Source: CAZDXB01 sp964509335 (GTDB lineage Bacteria > Bacteroidota > Ignavibacteria > Kapaibacteriales > UBA2268). Taken from it: a DNA stretch of 64,000 nucleotides. The DNA lies in the NCBI GenBank assembly GCA_964509335.1, contig CAZDXB010000005.1, forward strand, positions 81,417 through 145,416. Reading direction: 5' to 3'. The translations under genes and the position numbers were made by a program. Below the pieces are notes generated by a model, which saw only the letters and a program-made list of their open reading frames with translations, had not been told where the DNA came from and did no database searches. Below, piece by piece: positions 56,932 to 64,000 of the stretch. Within the stretch, counting starts at the first letter, position 1, and each line of letters begins with the position of its first letter.

Positions 56932-58062
56932 TTATCTGACTTTGAAGGTCGCCATAGCGATGATTGCGAGCATAACCGCTACAATATAAAACCTTAGCAC
57001 GATTTTCGGTTCGCTCAAGCCTTTTTTCTCGAAGTGGTGATGAAGAGGAGCGATAAGAAATATTCTTTTCCCTTCGCCGTATTTCTTTTTTGTGTATTTG
57101 TAGTAAACGACTTGGATGATGACCGAAACGGTTTCGGCGAAGAATATGCCGCCGATAATCGGCAATATTATTTCTTTTTTAATTAAAATACAAACGGCTC
57201 CGATTGCTCCGCCGAGCGCTAAGGAGCCCGTGTCGCCCAAGAATATTTGCGCCGGATAAGCGTTGAACCAGAGAAATCCCAAAGAAGCGCCTATTAGCGC
57301 GGCGCAAAAAATTGTCAGTTCCGAAGAGCCGTTTAGATATATTATATTGAGATAGTCGGCGAATTTTACGTTGCCCGTGAAATAGCTGATGATGGCGATA
57401 GCCAAACCGGCGATTCCTACGGTTCCTATAGAAAGACCGTCCAGTCCGTCGGTTAAGTTTACGGCGTTGGAGGTCGCTGTAATAATAAATATCACGACGG
57501 GAATATATAAAACGCCGAAATTAAAATTCAGGTTTTTAGCGAACGGAACGGTAGTCAAAGTCTTAACCGATTCGAAATTATCCGAGAAGAATTGGGGAAA
57601 GAAATAAATCGTTCCGCCGAGGATTAATCCCACGGCGACCTGTCCAACAATTTTATATTTGCCGATTAAGCCCTTCGGGTATTTTTTAATCACTTTTAAA
57701 TAGTCGTCAAGAAAGCCGACCGCTCCCATCCAAGCCGTTACGACGAATATGAGTATAACGTAAACGTTCGCCATTTTCGCCCAGAGCAAAGTGGGCAGAA
57801 GAAGCGCCAGAAGAACTATAAGTCCGCCCATAGTCGGGGTGCCGGCTTTGGTCGAGTGATTGCCAACTTCGTCGAGTTCTTGTTTGGCTTGTTCGCCTAT
57901 TTGTTTGCTTTTTAAGTATCTAACGATTTTCGGTCCGAAGAAAAAGCTGATGATGAGCGCGGTTATTGCGGCTCCGGCGGCTCGGAACGTAATATATTGA
58001 AACACTCCGAAACCGGGAGGGTCAAACAAATCTTTTAGCCATTCGGCGAGATAATAAAACAT
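56932..58062 (-). CDS. mraY: Phospho-N-acetylmuramoyl-pentapeptide transferase
   Basis: MraY makes lipid I in the inner membrane. The 376-residue protein has ten hydrophobic helices and the family catalytic motifs: MGAVGFLDDYLKVIKKYPKG (Asp pair), NAVNLTDGLDGLSIGTVGIA and LIAPLHHHFEKKGLSEPKIV (His triad). It starts 8 bp after the murF stop, so the two are one transcript. The rest of the usual division and cell-wall cluster is not adjacent. Confidence 0.95.
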   Translation of the reverse strand: MFYYLAEWLKDLFDPPGFGVFQYITFRAAGAAITALIISFFFGPKIVRYLKSKQIGEQAKQELDEVGNHSTKAGTPTMGGLIVLLALLLPTLLWAKMANVYVILIFVVTAWMGAVGFLDDYLKVIKKYPKGLIGKYKIVGQVAVGLILGGTIYFFPQFFSDNFESVKTLTTVPFAKNLNFNFGVLYIPVVIFIITATSNAVNLTDGLDGLSIGTVGIAGLAIAIISYFTGNVKFADYLNIIYLNGSSELTIFCAALIGASLGFLWFNAYPAQIFLGDTGSLALGGAIGAVCILIKKEIILPIIGGIFFAETVSVIIQVVYYKYTKKKYGEGKRIFLIAPLHHHFEKKGLSEPKIVLRFYIVAVMLAIIAMATFKVR

Positions 58063-58070
58063 AACGGGTC

Positions 58071-59480
58071 TTAGTCCTTAAATTTGTTTTTTAAACCTGC
58101 GACCGCTTCTTCCATTTTCATTCCTCTGGAGCCTTTGATTAATACGTAATCGCCGTCTTTGATTTTATCGGAAATCAGCTCGATAATTTCCGCTTTTGTG
58201 GCGGTTAATTTTACGTTGTCCGGCTTCGCGATATTTTCGAATCCGCTTTTCATTTCGCCGCCGAAAAGGATAACTTCATCGGCGCTTTCCGCCGCTAATT
58301 TTATTATTTCTCTATGCTCTTCTTCGGAGCTTTCGCCCAGTTCGAGCATATCTCCGAGGACGGCGAATTTGCGGGCTTCTTTCGGCGTTTGCTTTAACGT
58401 CGCCAAAGCGGTTTTTGTAGATACGGGATTAGCGTTGTAGCAATCGTTTATAATATTAAAACCGCCGACTTTTTCCAAGCTCATCCTGCCGAATCCCTCG
58501 TCTTTCTTAGTTTCGAACGACTCCAACCCGCTTTTTATTTGTTCTTCGCTAAGCCCAGCGTAAAAAGCGACAGCCGTCGCCGCCAAGCCGTTCAAACCGG
58601 ACTCGTAACCGAAAGTTTTCATTTCCGCTTTTATGCTTCTATCTTCGGCGTTAATATTCAAGGTCGGGCGAAGTTTCTCGTCCAATTCGATTTTGCCGCT
58701 TATGTGAGCTTCGTCGCTCGTTCCGTAAGTGATTTTGTTGTCTATAACTACCGTATATCTTTTTAATCGCTCGTCGTCTATATTGATAAACGCCGTTCTG
58801 TCGGTTTTGTGCAAAAATCCGAAAAGGAAAGTTTCCTCGATTTCCACCCCGTCTAAATCCTTTAGTTTTTCGAGATGCTCTTTGCCTATATTTGTGATTA
58901 GTCCCGCCGTGGGTTCGGTTATATCCGAAAGAGCCGCTATTTCGCCGGGCTCGTTCGTTCCGATTTCTATAACGGCTACTTGATGTTCTTCTTTTAACAG
59001 AAAGAGCGTCAAAGGAACGCCGATTTTATTGTTGAAATTTTTGGGCGATTCCATTACGTTGTATTTTTCTCTGAGTAAATGGGCTATCATACGCTTTGTT
59101 GTCGTTTTTCCGTTGGAACCCGCCACGGCGATAGCCGGAACGTCGATTCTTTTGCGATGATACTTTGCTAATTTTCCGAGCCCCGCTAAAGTATCGGGAA
59201 CGACTATTAATCGCAAATCTTTAACATCGTCGTAATTCTCTTTGAACCACCGCTTGCTTGCGACGACTGCGGCGGCGCCTTTATCCAAAGCGTCGAGAGC
59301 GTATTTGTGTCCGTCGGTTTTATCGCCCTTTAAAGCTACGAAAAGATTTCCTTTCTCAACTTCCTTGCTGTTCGTTCTTACGCCTTCGCATTGCCAATCG
59401 TCCGGTAAGTTAAGAACCGCGCCGTCTCCGAAGACTGCTTTAACGTCGGTTTTATCGAAAGCCGCCGAATTTGTCAACAT
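58071..59480 (-). CDS. murF: UDP-N-acetylmuramoyl-tripeptide-D-alanyl-D-alanine ligase
   Basis: MurF adds D-Ala-D-Ala to the muropeptide. Its three-domain Mur ligase structure is visible: an N-terminal substrate domain with GVRTNSKEVEKGNLFVALKG (about 33-52), the ATP loop GSNGKTTTKR (121-130) in the central domain (with ITNIGKEHLEKLKD), and the C-terminal domain with NDCYNANPVSTKTALATLKQ. ATG 59480 has GAGGCAA just upstream. It is the first gene of the murF-mraY pair, divergent from manC. Confidence 0.95.
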   Translation of the reverse strand: MLTNSAAFDKTDVKAVFGDGAVLNLPDDWQCEGVRTNSKEVEKGNLFVALKGDKTDGHKYALDALDKGAAAVVASKRWFKENYDDVKDLRLIVVPDTLAGLGKLAKYHRKRIDVPAIAVAGSNGKTTTKRMIAHLLREKYNVMESPKNFNNKIGVPLTLFLLKEEHQVAVIEIGTNEPGEIAALSDITEPTAGLITNIGKEHLEKLKDLDGVEIEETFLFGFLHKTDRTAFINIDDERLKRYTVVIDNKITYGTSDEAHISGKIELDEKLRPTLNINAEDRSIKAEMKTFGYESGLNGLAATAVAFYAGLSEEQIKSGLESFETKKDEGFGRMSLEKVGGFNIINDCYNANPVSTKTALATLKQTPKEARKFAVLGDMLELGESSEEEHREIIKLAAESADEVILFGGEMKSGFENIAKPDNVKLTATKAEIIELISDKIKDGDYVLIKGSRGMKMEEAVAGLKNKFKD

Positions 59481-59635
59481 CTTTGCCTCGTCTTTTTTCG
59501 CTAATCTTAAATTCCAAAAATCTAAAACTACTGATTTTTACGATATTTCAATAATTTTTTTTGAAATTAGCGGTCTGAGCGATTTGATATTTAACGATGA
59601 GCGATAGCCCGACGTAAGCGAAAAATAAAGACGGT

Positions 59636-59661
59636 GGGCGGAGACGCCCTCGTATCCGCCC
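59636..59661. repeat. Hairpin repeat in murF-manC divergent gap
   Basis: GGGCGGAGACG and CGTATCCGCCC pair (10 of 11) around CCCT. The core GGA-ACGAGGGCGTCTCC is shared with the terminator-like hairpin after pheS (45561). Between divergent genes it cannot serve as a terminator for either, which suggests a dispersed repeat. Confidence 0.55.
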
Positions 59662-59787
59662 GCCCTTTTCTATTCCTCTTTCCGAAATTGTAATTCAGGA
59701 TTGGCGCGCTCTCCAATTAATAATTAGCTAGACACGGCAAATTTTTATATATTGCTAGCTTGAAATTAATTAAGAGAAACAAGCGAT

Positions 59788-60900
59788 ATGCTTGAAGTGA
59801 ACATAGAAGACATAAAGAAAGCGGCGGTTATAATGGCGGGCGGCGTTGGCGAACGCCTTTGGCCCCGCAGCTCCAAAAATTCGCCGAAGCAGTTTGAGTA
59901 TTTCTACGGCTACGGCACGATGATACAAAACACTTATTCTCGGTTGAAACCGCTTTTCGACGAGAACGATATTTACGTCGTTACTAAACGGGATTTCGTC
60001 GAGCGGGTAAAGGACTCGCTGCCGTCTCTACCAAAAGAGAATGTAATAAGCGAGCCGTACGGACGCAACACGGCGCCTTGCTTAGCGATGACAGCGACGA
60101 GGATAGGCGAGAAATACGGCGGCGACGCGGTCTTAGCGGCTTTCCCCGCGGACCACGTGATTGAAAACGTCCGCGAATTCCACAGTAGCCTTGTTTTAGC
60201 TTGTAAGACCGCTTACGAAAGGGACGGAATAGTAACTTTAGGCATCGCGCCGACAAGCCCAGAAACTAGCTTCGGTTACGTTCAAATCAAAGAGGACGAA
60301 AAAGACTTGGGCGAGCTATATAAATACGGCGTTCGCTACTCTTCGGCGTTCGCTGAAAAACCGGACTTGGAAACGGCTCAACGCTTTATCGACTCCGGCG
60401 ATTTTCTCTGGAACGGAGGCATTTTTGCTATGCGTTTCAATACTTTCTGGAAAGCTTTCGAAAAATTTCTGCCCGAGCATAACCGTTTGTTCAATTTTTT
60501 GAAAAAAAATATAAACGGAAGTTTTTTTAACGACATAGCCGAAGAAGTGTATAAGCAAATAACCGCCGAATCGGTCGATTACGCTATTTTAGAAAAGGCG
60601 GACAACGTCTTCGTCGTGCAATCAACTTTCGACTGGAGCGATTTGGGCAACTGGGACGAGCTTTTCGATTTATCGCTGAAAGACGCCCGAGACAATTATA
60701 TAGAAGGCAAAGTTACGCCGATAAACGTGAAAAATTGCTTCATCAGTTCGAGAGAGAAAATGATAGGCGCCGTTAACGTCGAGAATTTAATAATAGTGGA
60801 AGACGAAAGAGGGATAATAGTCTGCAAAAGGAACGATTCGGATTCGGTCAAGAAAATAATTAACTTTATGAAAAGAAAGAAAAACGACAGGTATCTTTAA
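59788..60900 (+). CDS. manC: Mannose-1-phosphate guanylyltransferase
   Basis: The enzyme makes GDP-mannose from mannose-1-phosphate and GTP. Signature elements are AVIMAGGVGERLWPRSSKNS followed by PKQF (about 14-37), YGRNTAPCLAMTATRIGEKY, AAFPADHVIEN and FAEKPDLETAQRFIDSGDFL followed by WNGGIF. The 370 residues contain only the transferase domain, not the phosphomannose isomerase half of the bifunctional enzyme. It is followed after 32 bp by rlpA. Confidence 0.92.
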   Translation: MLEVNIEDIKKAAVIMAGGVGERLWPRSSKNSPKQFEYFYGYGTMIQNTYSRLKPLFDENDIYVVTKRDFVERVKDSLPSLPKENVISEPYGRNTAPCLAMTATRIGEKYGGDAVLAAFPADHVIENVREFHSSLVLACKTAYERDGIVTLGIAPTSPETSFGYVQIKEDEKDLGELYKYGVRYSSAFAEKPDLETAQRFIDSGDFLWNGGIFAMRFNTFWKAFEKFLPEHNRLFNFLKKNINGSFFNDIAEEVYKQITAESVDYAILEKADNVFVVQSTFDWSDLGNWDELFDLSLKDARDNYIEGKVTPINVKNCFISSREKMIGAVNVENLIIVEDERGIIVCKRNDSDSVKKIINFMKRKKNDRYL

Positions 60901-60932
60901 GCGGGGAAATCGCTTTGATAGTTCGAGGGAAA

Positions 60933-61367
60933 ATGACCGGAAAATTAATAATAGCGGCGATATTATTGGCTGTGGTAGGTCTTTCGTCTTGCGCCCCGTT
61001 TCTGCGGTTTTATTCGCCCGACGTTTCCGTCAGCCAAGGAACGCAAGCCGCGAAGGGAAACAAGCTAACGGACGAAGTTTATTACGGCGAGGCGTCTTAT
61101 TACGCCGACAAGTTCCACGGCAGGCAAACGGCTAACGGCGAAATCTTCGACAACGGCAAGATGACCGCCGCCCACAAAACGCTGCCATTCGGAACTAAAG
61201 TCCGCGTAACAAATGTATCAAACGGCAAGAGCGTAGAAGTCAGAATAAACGATAGAGGACCGTTCGTAAAAGGCAGGATAATCGATTTATCCAGAGCGGC
61301 GGCGGAAGAGTTGGGAATGATTCATAGCGGCGTCGCTAAAGTCGAAGTGGAAATAATTGGCAGATAA
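60933..61367 (+). CDS. rlpA: RlpA-like septal-ring lytic transglycosylase, lipoprotein
   Basis: RlpA cleaves naked glycan strands of peptidoglycan. Lipobox Cys lies in LSSCAP (about 21). The double-psi beta-barrel spans about residues 52-140: YYGEASYYADKFHGRQTANG, MTAAHKTLPFGTKVRVTNVS, and VRINDRGPFVKGRIIDLSRA. The catalytic Asp of this family is in NDRGPF. No SPOR domain follows, so it is the short form (144 residues). ATG 60933 has GAGGG three bases upstream, which decides the start over the GTG-like codons earlier. Confidence 0.9.
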   Translation: MTGKLIIAAILLAVVGLSSCAPFLRFYSPDVSVSQGTQAAKGNKLTDEVYYGEASYYADKFHGRQTANGEIFDNGKMTAAHKTLPFGTKVRVTNVSNGKSVEVRINDRGPFVKGRIIDLSRAAAEELGMIHSGVAKVEVEIIGR

Positions 61368-61473
61368 TTTTTTCGCGACCGAACTTTGAAATCAAAGGCG
61401 TTTTGATTATTTTACTAAAAAGCGACTAGTCCGACTAGTTATAAATTGTTTTTTGAACTTACTGGAGACGATT

Positions 61474-62130
61474 ATGAGAAAATTTATCATACTCTCGACG
61501 GCTTTGATTCTTTGCTTGACCGCCGTAGCGAGCGCTCAGAAGAACAAGCCCGAATTAAAGACTAAGGCGCCCGTCGATTCTACGGAAGCGATTATGGACA
61601 GCGCCGTTATGGAAATCGACACTATGCCGAAACCTTGCGCTTACCCTTCGCAATATTTAATCGTTAAATACTTTGCGAAAAAATTTAACGTTTACAAAGT
61701 AAAAGCCGCATGCAAAAAAGTATTTTCCTATTTCCAGAGAGACATCCAATTCGACCGTACCAAACAGATTTATTACGTACAATTCACCGATTTAAAGGGC
61801 GAGCCGAAAGTGGCGTATATGGAAAACGTCAGCAGACGGATTTTCGCCAAGAAAATCGAGAATATGGTGGACGAAGCCGAAGAAAACATTGTAGGACTGA
61901 TAAAGAAATTCAAAAACGACCCGAGTTTGACTTATTGGGAAGCTTTTAACAAGTGTTTCTCCGAGGCGGACGGAGGCGGCGTAATAAAAGGTTGCTGGGG
62001 CGAGTGCGGCGACGAATGCAATGATAAAGACGCCTGCATATGCGTCGCGGATAGATTAGGCGGCGAGGCTACCTGCGGAGCGGAACTTATGGGCGAAATT
62101 ATTAAACGAATATCGAACGAGTTGTATTAA
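61474..62130 (+). CDS. Exported protein with cysteine-rich C terminus
   Basis: ATG 61474 has GGAG eight bases upstream and opens a signal peptide (MRKFIILSTALILCLTAVAS, cut after AQ). The mature chain has a Pro/Lys-rich linker, a mixed alpha/beta centre (PKVAYMENVSRRIFAKKIEN) and a C-terminal segment with about seven cysteines (CWGECGDECNDKDACICVAD ... ATC). No family recognised. The cysteines may form disulfides or bind metal. It ends 12 bp before a palindromic repeat. Confidence 0.65.
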   Translation: MRKFIILSTALILCLTAVASAQKNKPELKTKAPVDSTEAIMDSAVMEIDTMPKPCAYPSQYLIVKYFAKKFNVYKVKAACKKVFSYFQRDIQFDRTKQIYYVQFTDLKGEPKVAYMENVSRRIFAKKIENMVDEAEENIVGLIKKFKNDPSLTYWEAFNKCFSEADGGGVIKGCWGECGDECNDKDACICVADRLGGEATCGAELMGEIIKRISNELY

Positions 62131-62142
62131 TTCTATGTCAAA

Positions 62143-62172
62143 CTCATTCCCAAATTACAATTTGGGAATGAG
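62143..62172. repeat. 30-bp palindrome, copy 3
   Basis: CTCATTCCCAAATT / AATTTGGGAATGAG around AC, 12 bp after the stop at 62130. Same sequence as 36597-36626. A degenerate half copy also lies at 62266-62275. Confidence 0.85.
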
Positions 62173-62227
62173 CGAAAGAATCTGGGAACAAAAAAATGAG
62201 AAATACGGTAAATATCAGTCTAACAGC

Positions 62228-62256
62228 CTCATTCCAAATTGCAATTTGGGAATGAG
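62228..62256. repeat. 29-bp palindrome, copy 4
   Basis: CTCATTCCAAATT and AATTTGGGAATGAG around GC, one C shorter on the left arm than copies 1-3. Located 56 bp after copy 3. Confidence 0.85.
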
Positions 62257-62337
62257 AAAACAGAAATTTGGGAATGAGATAAAGGGAAAACGGCAAAAAG
62301 ATAACAAAAAAGGATATTTTAAACGCAAACGCCTATA

Positions 62338-62490
62338 GAGACTGTCTAAAAACTCAATTATATCGATTATCTAACCCTTCGGGTAAACCCGAAGGTTGAC
62401 GTAATTTCACAACTGGCGCGTGTTTTCAAGATTAAGTCAACCTCAGGGTTTACCCTGAGGGCAGTAAAAACATAGTTATTAGACAGTCTC
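62338..62490. mobile_element. MITE copy B (153 bp)
   Basis: Ends GAGACTGTCTAAAAACT / complement GAGACTGTCTAATAACT with duplications TATA at 62334-62337 and 62491-62494. The interior hairpins are CCTTCGGGTAAACCCGAAGG and CCTCAGGGTTTACCCTGAGG. It is the same length as copy A at 37423. It ends 15 bp before the mscS start, so the promoter of mscS may lie inside the element. Confidence 0.82.
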
Positions 62491-62505
62491 TATAGGAGGC
62501 ATATT

Positions 62506-63327
62506 ATGACTCAAATTGATTACTATTGGGAAACGCTGGTAAAATACGCTTCGCTTTATATACCAAAAGTATTATTGGCGATAATTGTTCTAATAGTCGG
62601 TTGGCTATTAATTAAAAAAATACTGAAACTAACCGACAAAGCTTTCGAGAAAAGAGAAGTTGAAGCGACAATAAGAAGCTTTTTTCGCGCTATAATTAAC
62701 GTAGTTTTAAAAATACTGCTAATATTGAGCGTAATCGCTATGGTCGGAATCGAGACGACTTCTTTCGTAGCCGTTCTGGCGGCGGCGAGTTTCTCCGTTG
62801 GCTTAGCGCTTCAGGGCAGTTTAAGCAATTTCGCGGGCGGAGTTTTAATTCTTATTTTCAAACCGTTCAAGACGGGCGATTACATCGACGCCCAAGGATA
62901 TTCAGGCTCGGTTAAAAATATTCAAATATTTAACACGATATTAAAAACGCCGGACAATAAAACAATTTCGGTTCCCAACGGATTTCTTTCCAACTCGCCA
63001 ATAATCAACTACACAACCGAGCCTAAACGCCGGCTCGATTTAGTTTTCGGCATTGGATACGAAGACGATATCGAAAAGGCGAAAAGCTTGATTGAAAAAG
63101 TAGCGAAAGAAGACGACAGAATCGACGCTGAACCGGCGCCGCTAATCGCCGTGGGCGAGCTTGGCGGCAGTTCAATCAATATTTACTCCCGCTTTTGGTG
63201 CTACGGCTCCGAATATTGGAATATCTTTTTCGAAATACAAGAAAAAATAAAGAAAACATTCGACGAGAACGGAATAAGCATCCCGTTCCCGCAACAAGAC
63301 GTGCATTTATATAATTCGAATAAATAG
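62506..63327 (+). CDS. mscS: Small-conductance mechanosensitive channel MscS
   Basis: The channel releases solutes on hypo-osmotic shock. The 273-residue protein has three membrane helices: TM1 about 16-38, TM2 about 60-82, and the TM3 pore segment with AAASFSVGLALQGSLSNFAG (about 94-113). The cytoplasmic beta domain includes FKTGDYIDAQGYSGSVKNIQ and PNGFLSNSPIINYTTEPKRR. Length and motifs fit the E. coli-type channel. AGGAGG sits just before the ATG; the AG comes from the MITE target duplication. Confidence 0.95.
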   Translation: MTQIDYYWETLVKYASLYIPKVLLAIIVLIVGWLLIKKILKLTDKAFEKREVEATIRSFFRAIINVVLKILLILSVIAMVGIETTSFVAVLAAASFSVGLALQGSLSNFAGGVLILIFKPFKTGDYIDAQGYSGSVKNIQIFNTILKTPDNKTISVPNGFLSNSPIINYTTEPKRRLDLVFGIGYEDDIEKAKSLIEKVAKEDDRIDAEPAPLIAVGELGGSSINIYSRFWCYGSEYWNIFFEIQEKIKKTFDENGISIPFPQQDVHLYNSNK

Positions 63328-63350
63328 AATTAGAGCGGACATGAAACAGT

Positions 63351-63380
63351 CTCGTCCCCAAATTCCAATTTGGGAACGAG
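63351..63380. repeat. 30-bp palindrome, copy 5 (variant)
   Basis: CTCGTCCCCAAATT / AATTTGGGAACGAG around CC, 23 bp after the mscS stop. It shares the CCCAAATT core with copies 1-4 but has CTCGT instead of CTCAT. Confidence 0.8.
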
Positions 63381-63764
63381 AAAGAATACCTTATAGGAAT
63401 CAATTAAGTATATAATTAAACAAATTTATTAATAAAATAGGAGAGGCAAAGCGTATATTGAAATTAACAATCGAAAAGACGTTAAAAGCGGGTAAATGCG
63501 TTCTAATTCCTGCGGCGGAATATTTATTTTGACCGCTTAATTTAGGTTGCATCCCGCGCTTATTTAAACTAATAAAGATCTTGCGACGCTGAAGAATCAG
63601 ACGATCGCTTATAAAAGGTTGTTGTAATAAGATTGTTAAGCTCAATAAGACGCCTTAAATTAAAAAGATAAGGCTAAAAAGATATTTTCAAAAGCCCTTG
63701 TTTTTCTAATAAGGGTAAAAAATATCGCCCTTTTTCCAAAAATTGTTTGGATATAAACATAAAA
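63381..63764. other. Intergenic region between mscS and the CRISPR array
   Basis: This AT-rich stretch has no supported gene. A 24-codon frame (TTG 63458 to TGA 63530-63532, with AGGAGA about 15 bases upstream) encodes MKLTIEKTLKAGKCVLIPAA and EYLF and is probably a remnant or chance. A small stem pairs CCCTTGTTTT with AATAAGGG at 63690-63717. Because the repeat orientation places the leader on the far side, this is the trailer flank rather than a leader. Confidence 0.5.
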
Positions 63765-64000
63765 GGTTCACCCCCACGTGCGTGGGGAATACATCTACAA
63801 TAGAAACGGTAACAGATATGTCAACGGTTCACCCCCACGTGCGTGGGGAATACTAATGTCGCGTCTTGCCCGCCCTCTAATGTTGCGGTTCACCCCCACG
63901 TGCGTGGGGAATACCTATGCGCTCGAAATTCTTAAACCACATTGCACGGTTCACCCCCACGTGCGTGGGGAATACTCTTTCTTTGGTAATATCAAAAATA
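63765..64000 (-). CRISPR. Type I-E-like CRISPR array (trailer end), 4 repeats visible
   Basis: The 28-bp direct repeat is GGTTCACCCCCACGTGCG followed by TGGGGAATAC. Repeats lie at 63765-63792, 63826-63853, 63887-63914 and 63948-63975. The three complete spacers are 33 bases each (61-bp period), and a fourth is cut by the window end. With the C before repeats 2-4 the unit is 29 + 32, the type I-E format. The complement of the repeat (GTATTCCCCACGC ... GAACCG) aligns with the E. coli-type repeat ending ACCG, so the array is transcribed on the minus strand from a leader to the right. The cas genes must be outside the window. Confidence 0.95.

Noticed and set aside
62135..62338. 67-codon frame after the cysteine-tailed protein
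   Set aside because: It is made of palindromic repeat copies 3 and 4 and stops at the MITE; no protein-like features.
63400..63645. 81-codon minus-strand frame before the CRISPR array
   Set aside because: Sequence looks random in codon use and matches nothing; the region is repeat flank.
63648..63764. AT-rich flank as CRISPR leader
   Set aside because: Repeat orientation and the missing PAM-derived base show this is the trailer side.

Overview
The window looks like a chromosomal segment of an anaerobic or microaerophilic member of the Bacteroidota / FCB group. Two very large secreted proteins end in type IX secretion (T9SS) sorting domains. Other Gram-negative lineage marks are the DUF5686 and DUF3108 envelope proteins and many lipoproteins with a clear lipobox. 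A promoter of the Bacteroidota type (TTTG, about 19-21 nt, TAnnTTTG) precedes tRNA-His, and another precedes a redox operon. Rubrerythrin, a decayed ferritin-like gene and a flavin/Fe-S complex with HydABC-like modules point to life at low oxygen. I cannot name the genus.

Layout: 1-211 is the clipped start of a probable DNA methyltransferase. 212-648 is non-coding and carries a MITE. 649-4513 holds siroheme biosynthesis, a frameshifted ferritin-like gene, two small unknown genes, a Ycf48-like propeller lipoprotein and a SpoU methylase. 4670-8311 holds a giant T9SS cargo protein and an outer-membrane protein. 8551-12143 holds nusB and a Mla-type lipid transporter (permease, ATPase, MCE). 12214-18500 holds tRNA-His, an FKBP lipoprotein pair, an esterase, thiamine pyrophosphokinase, a patatin-Omp85 protein, acylphosphatase and a DJ-1 remnant. 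18659-22029 holds a TPR protein and an AT-rich trio of unrecognised genes. 22161-26963 holds envelope proteins, a methyltransferase and an MBL-fold lipoprotein.

27241-33632 is the most distinctive region. It is a four-gene redox operon: NuoE-like, NuoF fused to GltD-like, a NuoG-N-like ferredoxin, and a GltB-like FMN protein. It reads like an electron-bifurcating complex whose catalytic subunit is a glutamate-synthase-like protein. 33821-36582 is a defence remnant: a DUF262/HNH/HEPN-type protein translationally coupled to a type I methylase gene killed by two frameshifts and a stop.

36712-45528 holds rubrerythrin, LOG, TsaC/Sua5, two transporters, an M15 peptidase, a TPR protein and infC-rpmI-rplT-pheS. 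45703-56841 holds a Nif11-like small protein, a ctpA-uppP-cyclophilin-cyclophilin operon, a Spy-like protein, a second T9SS giant, an ECF sigma / anti-sigma-barrel / lipoprotein operon and a GYD protein. 56932-63327 holds murF-mraY, manC, rlpA, a cysteine-tailed exported protein and mscS. The right end is a type I-E-like CRISPR array that runs off the window. Its repeat orientation and the missing PAM-derived base at its left edge indicate that it is transcribed leftwards from a leader beyond the window.

Short mobile and palindromic repeats are scattered between genes: three copies of one MITE, five 29-34 bp palindromes, and several other hairpins. No complete transposase gene is present.
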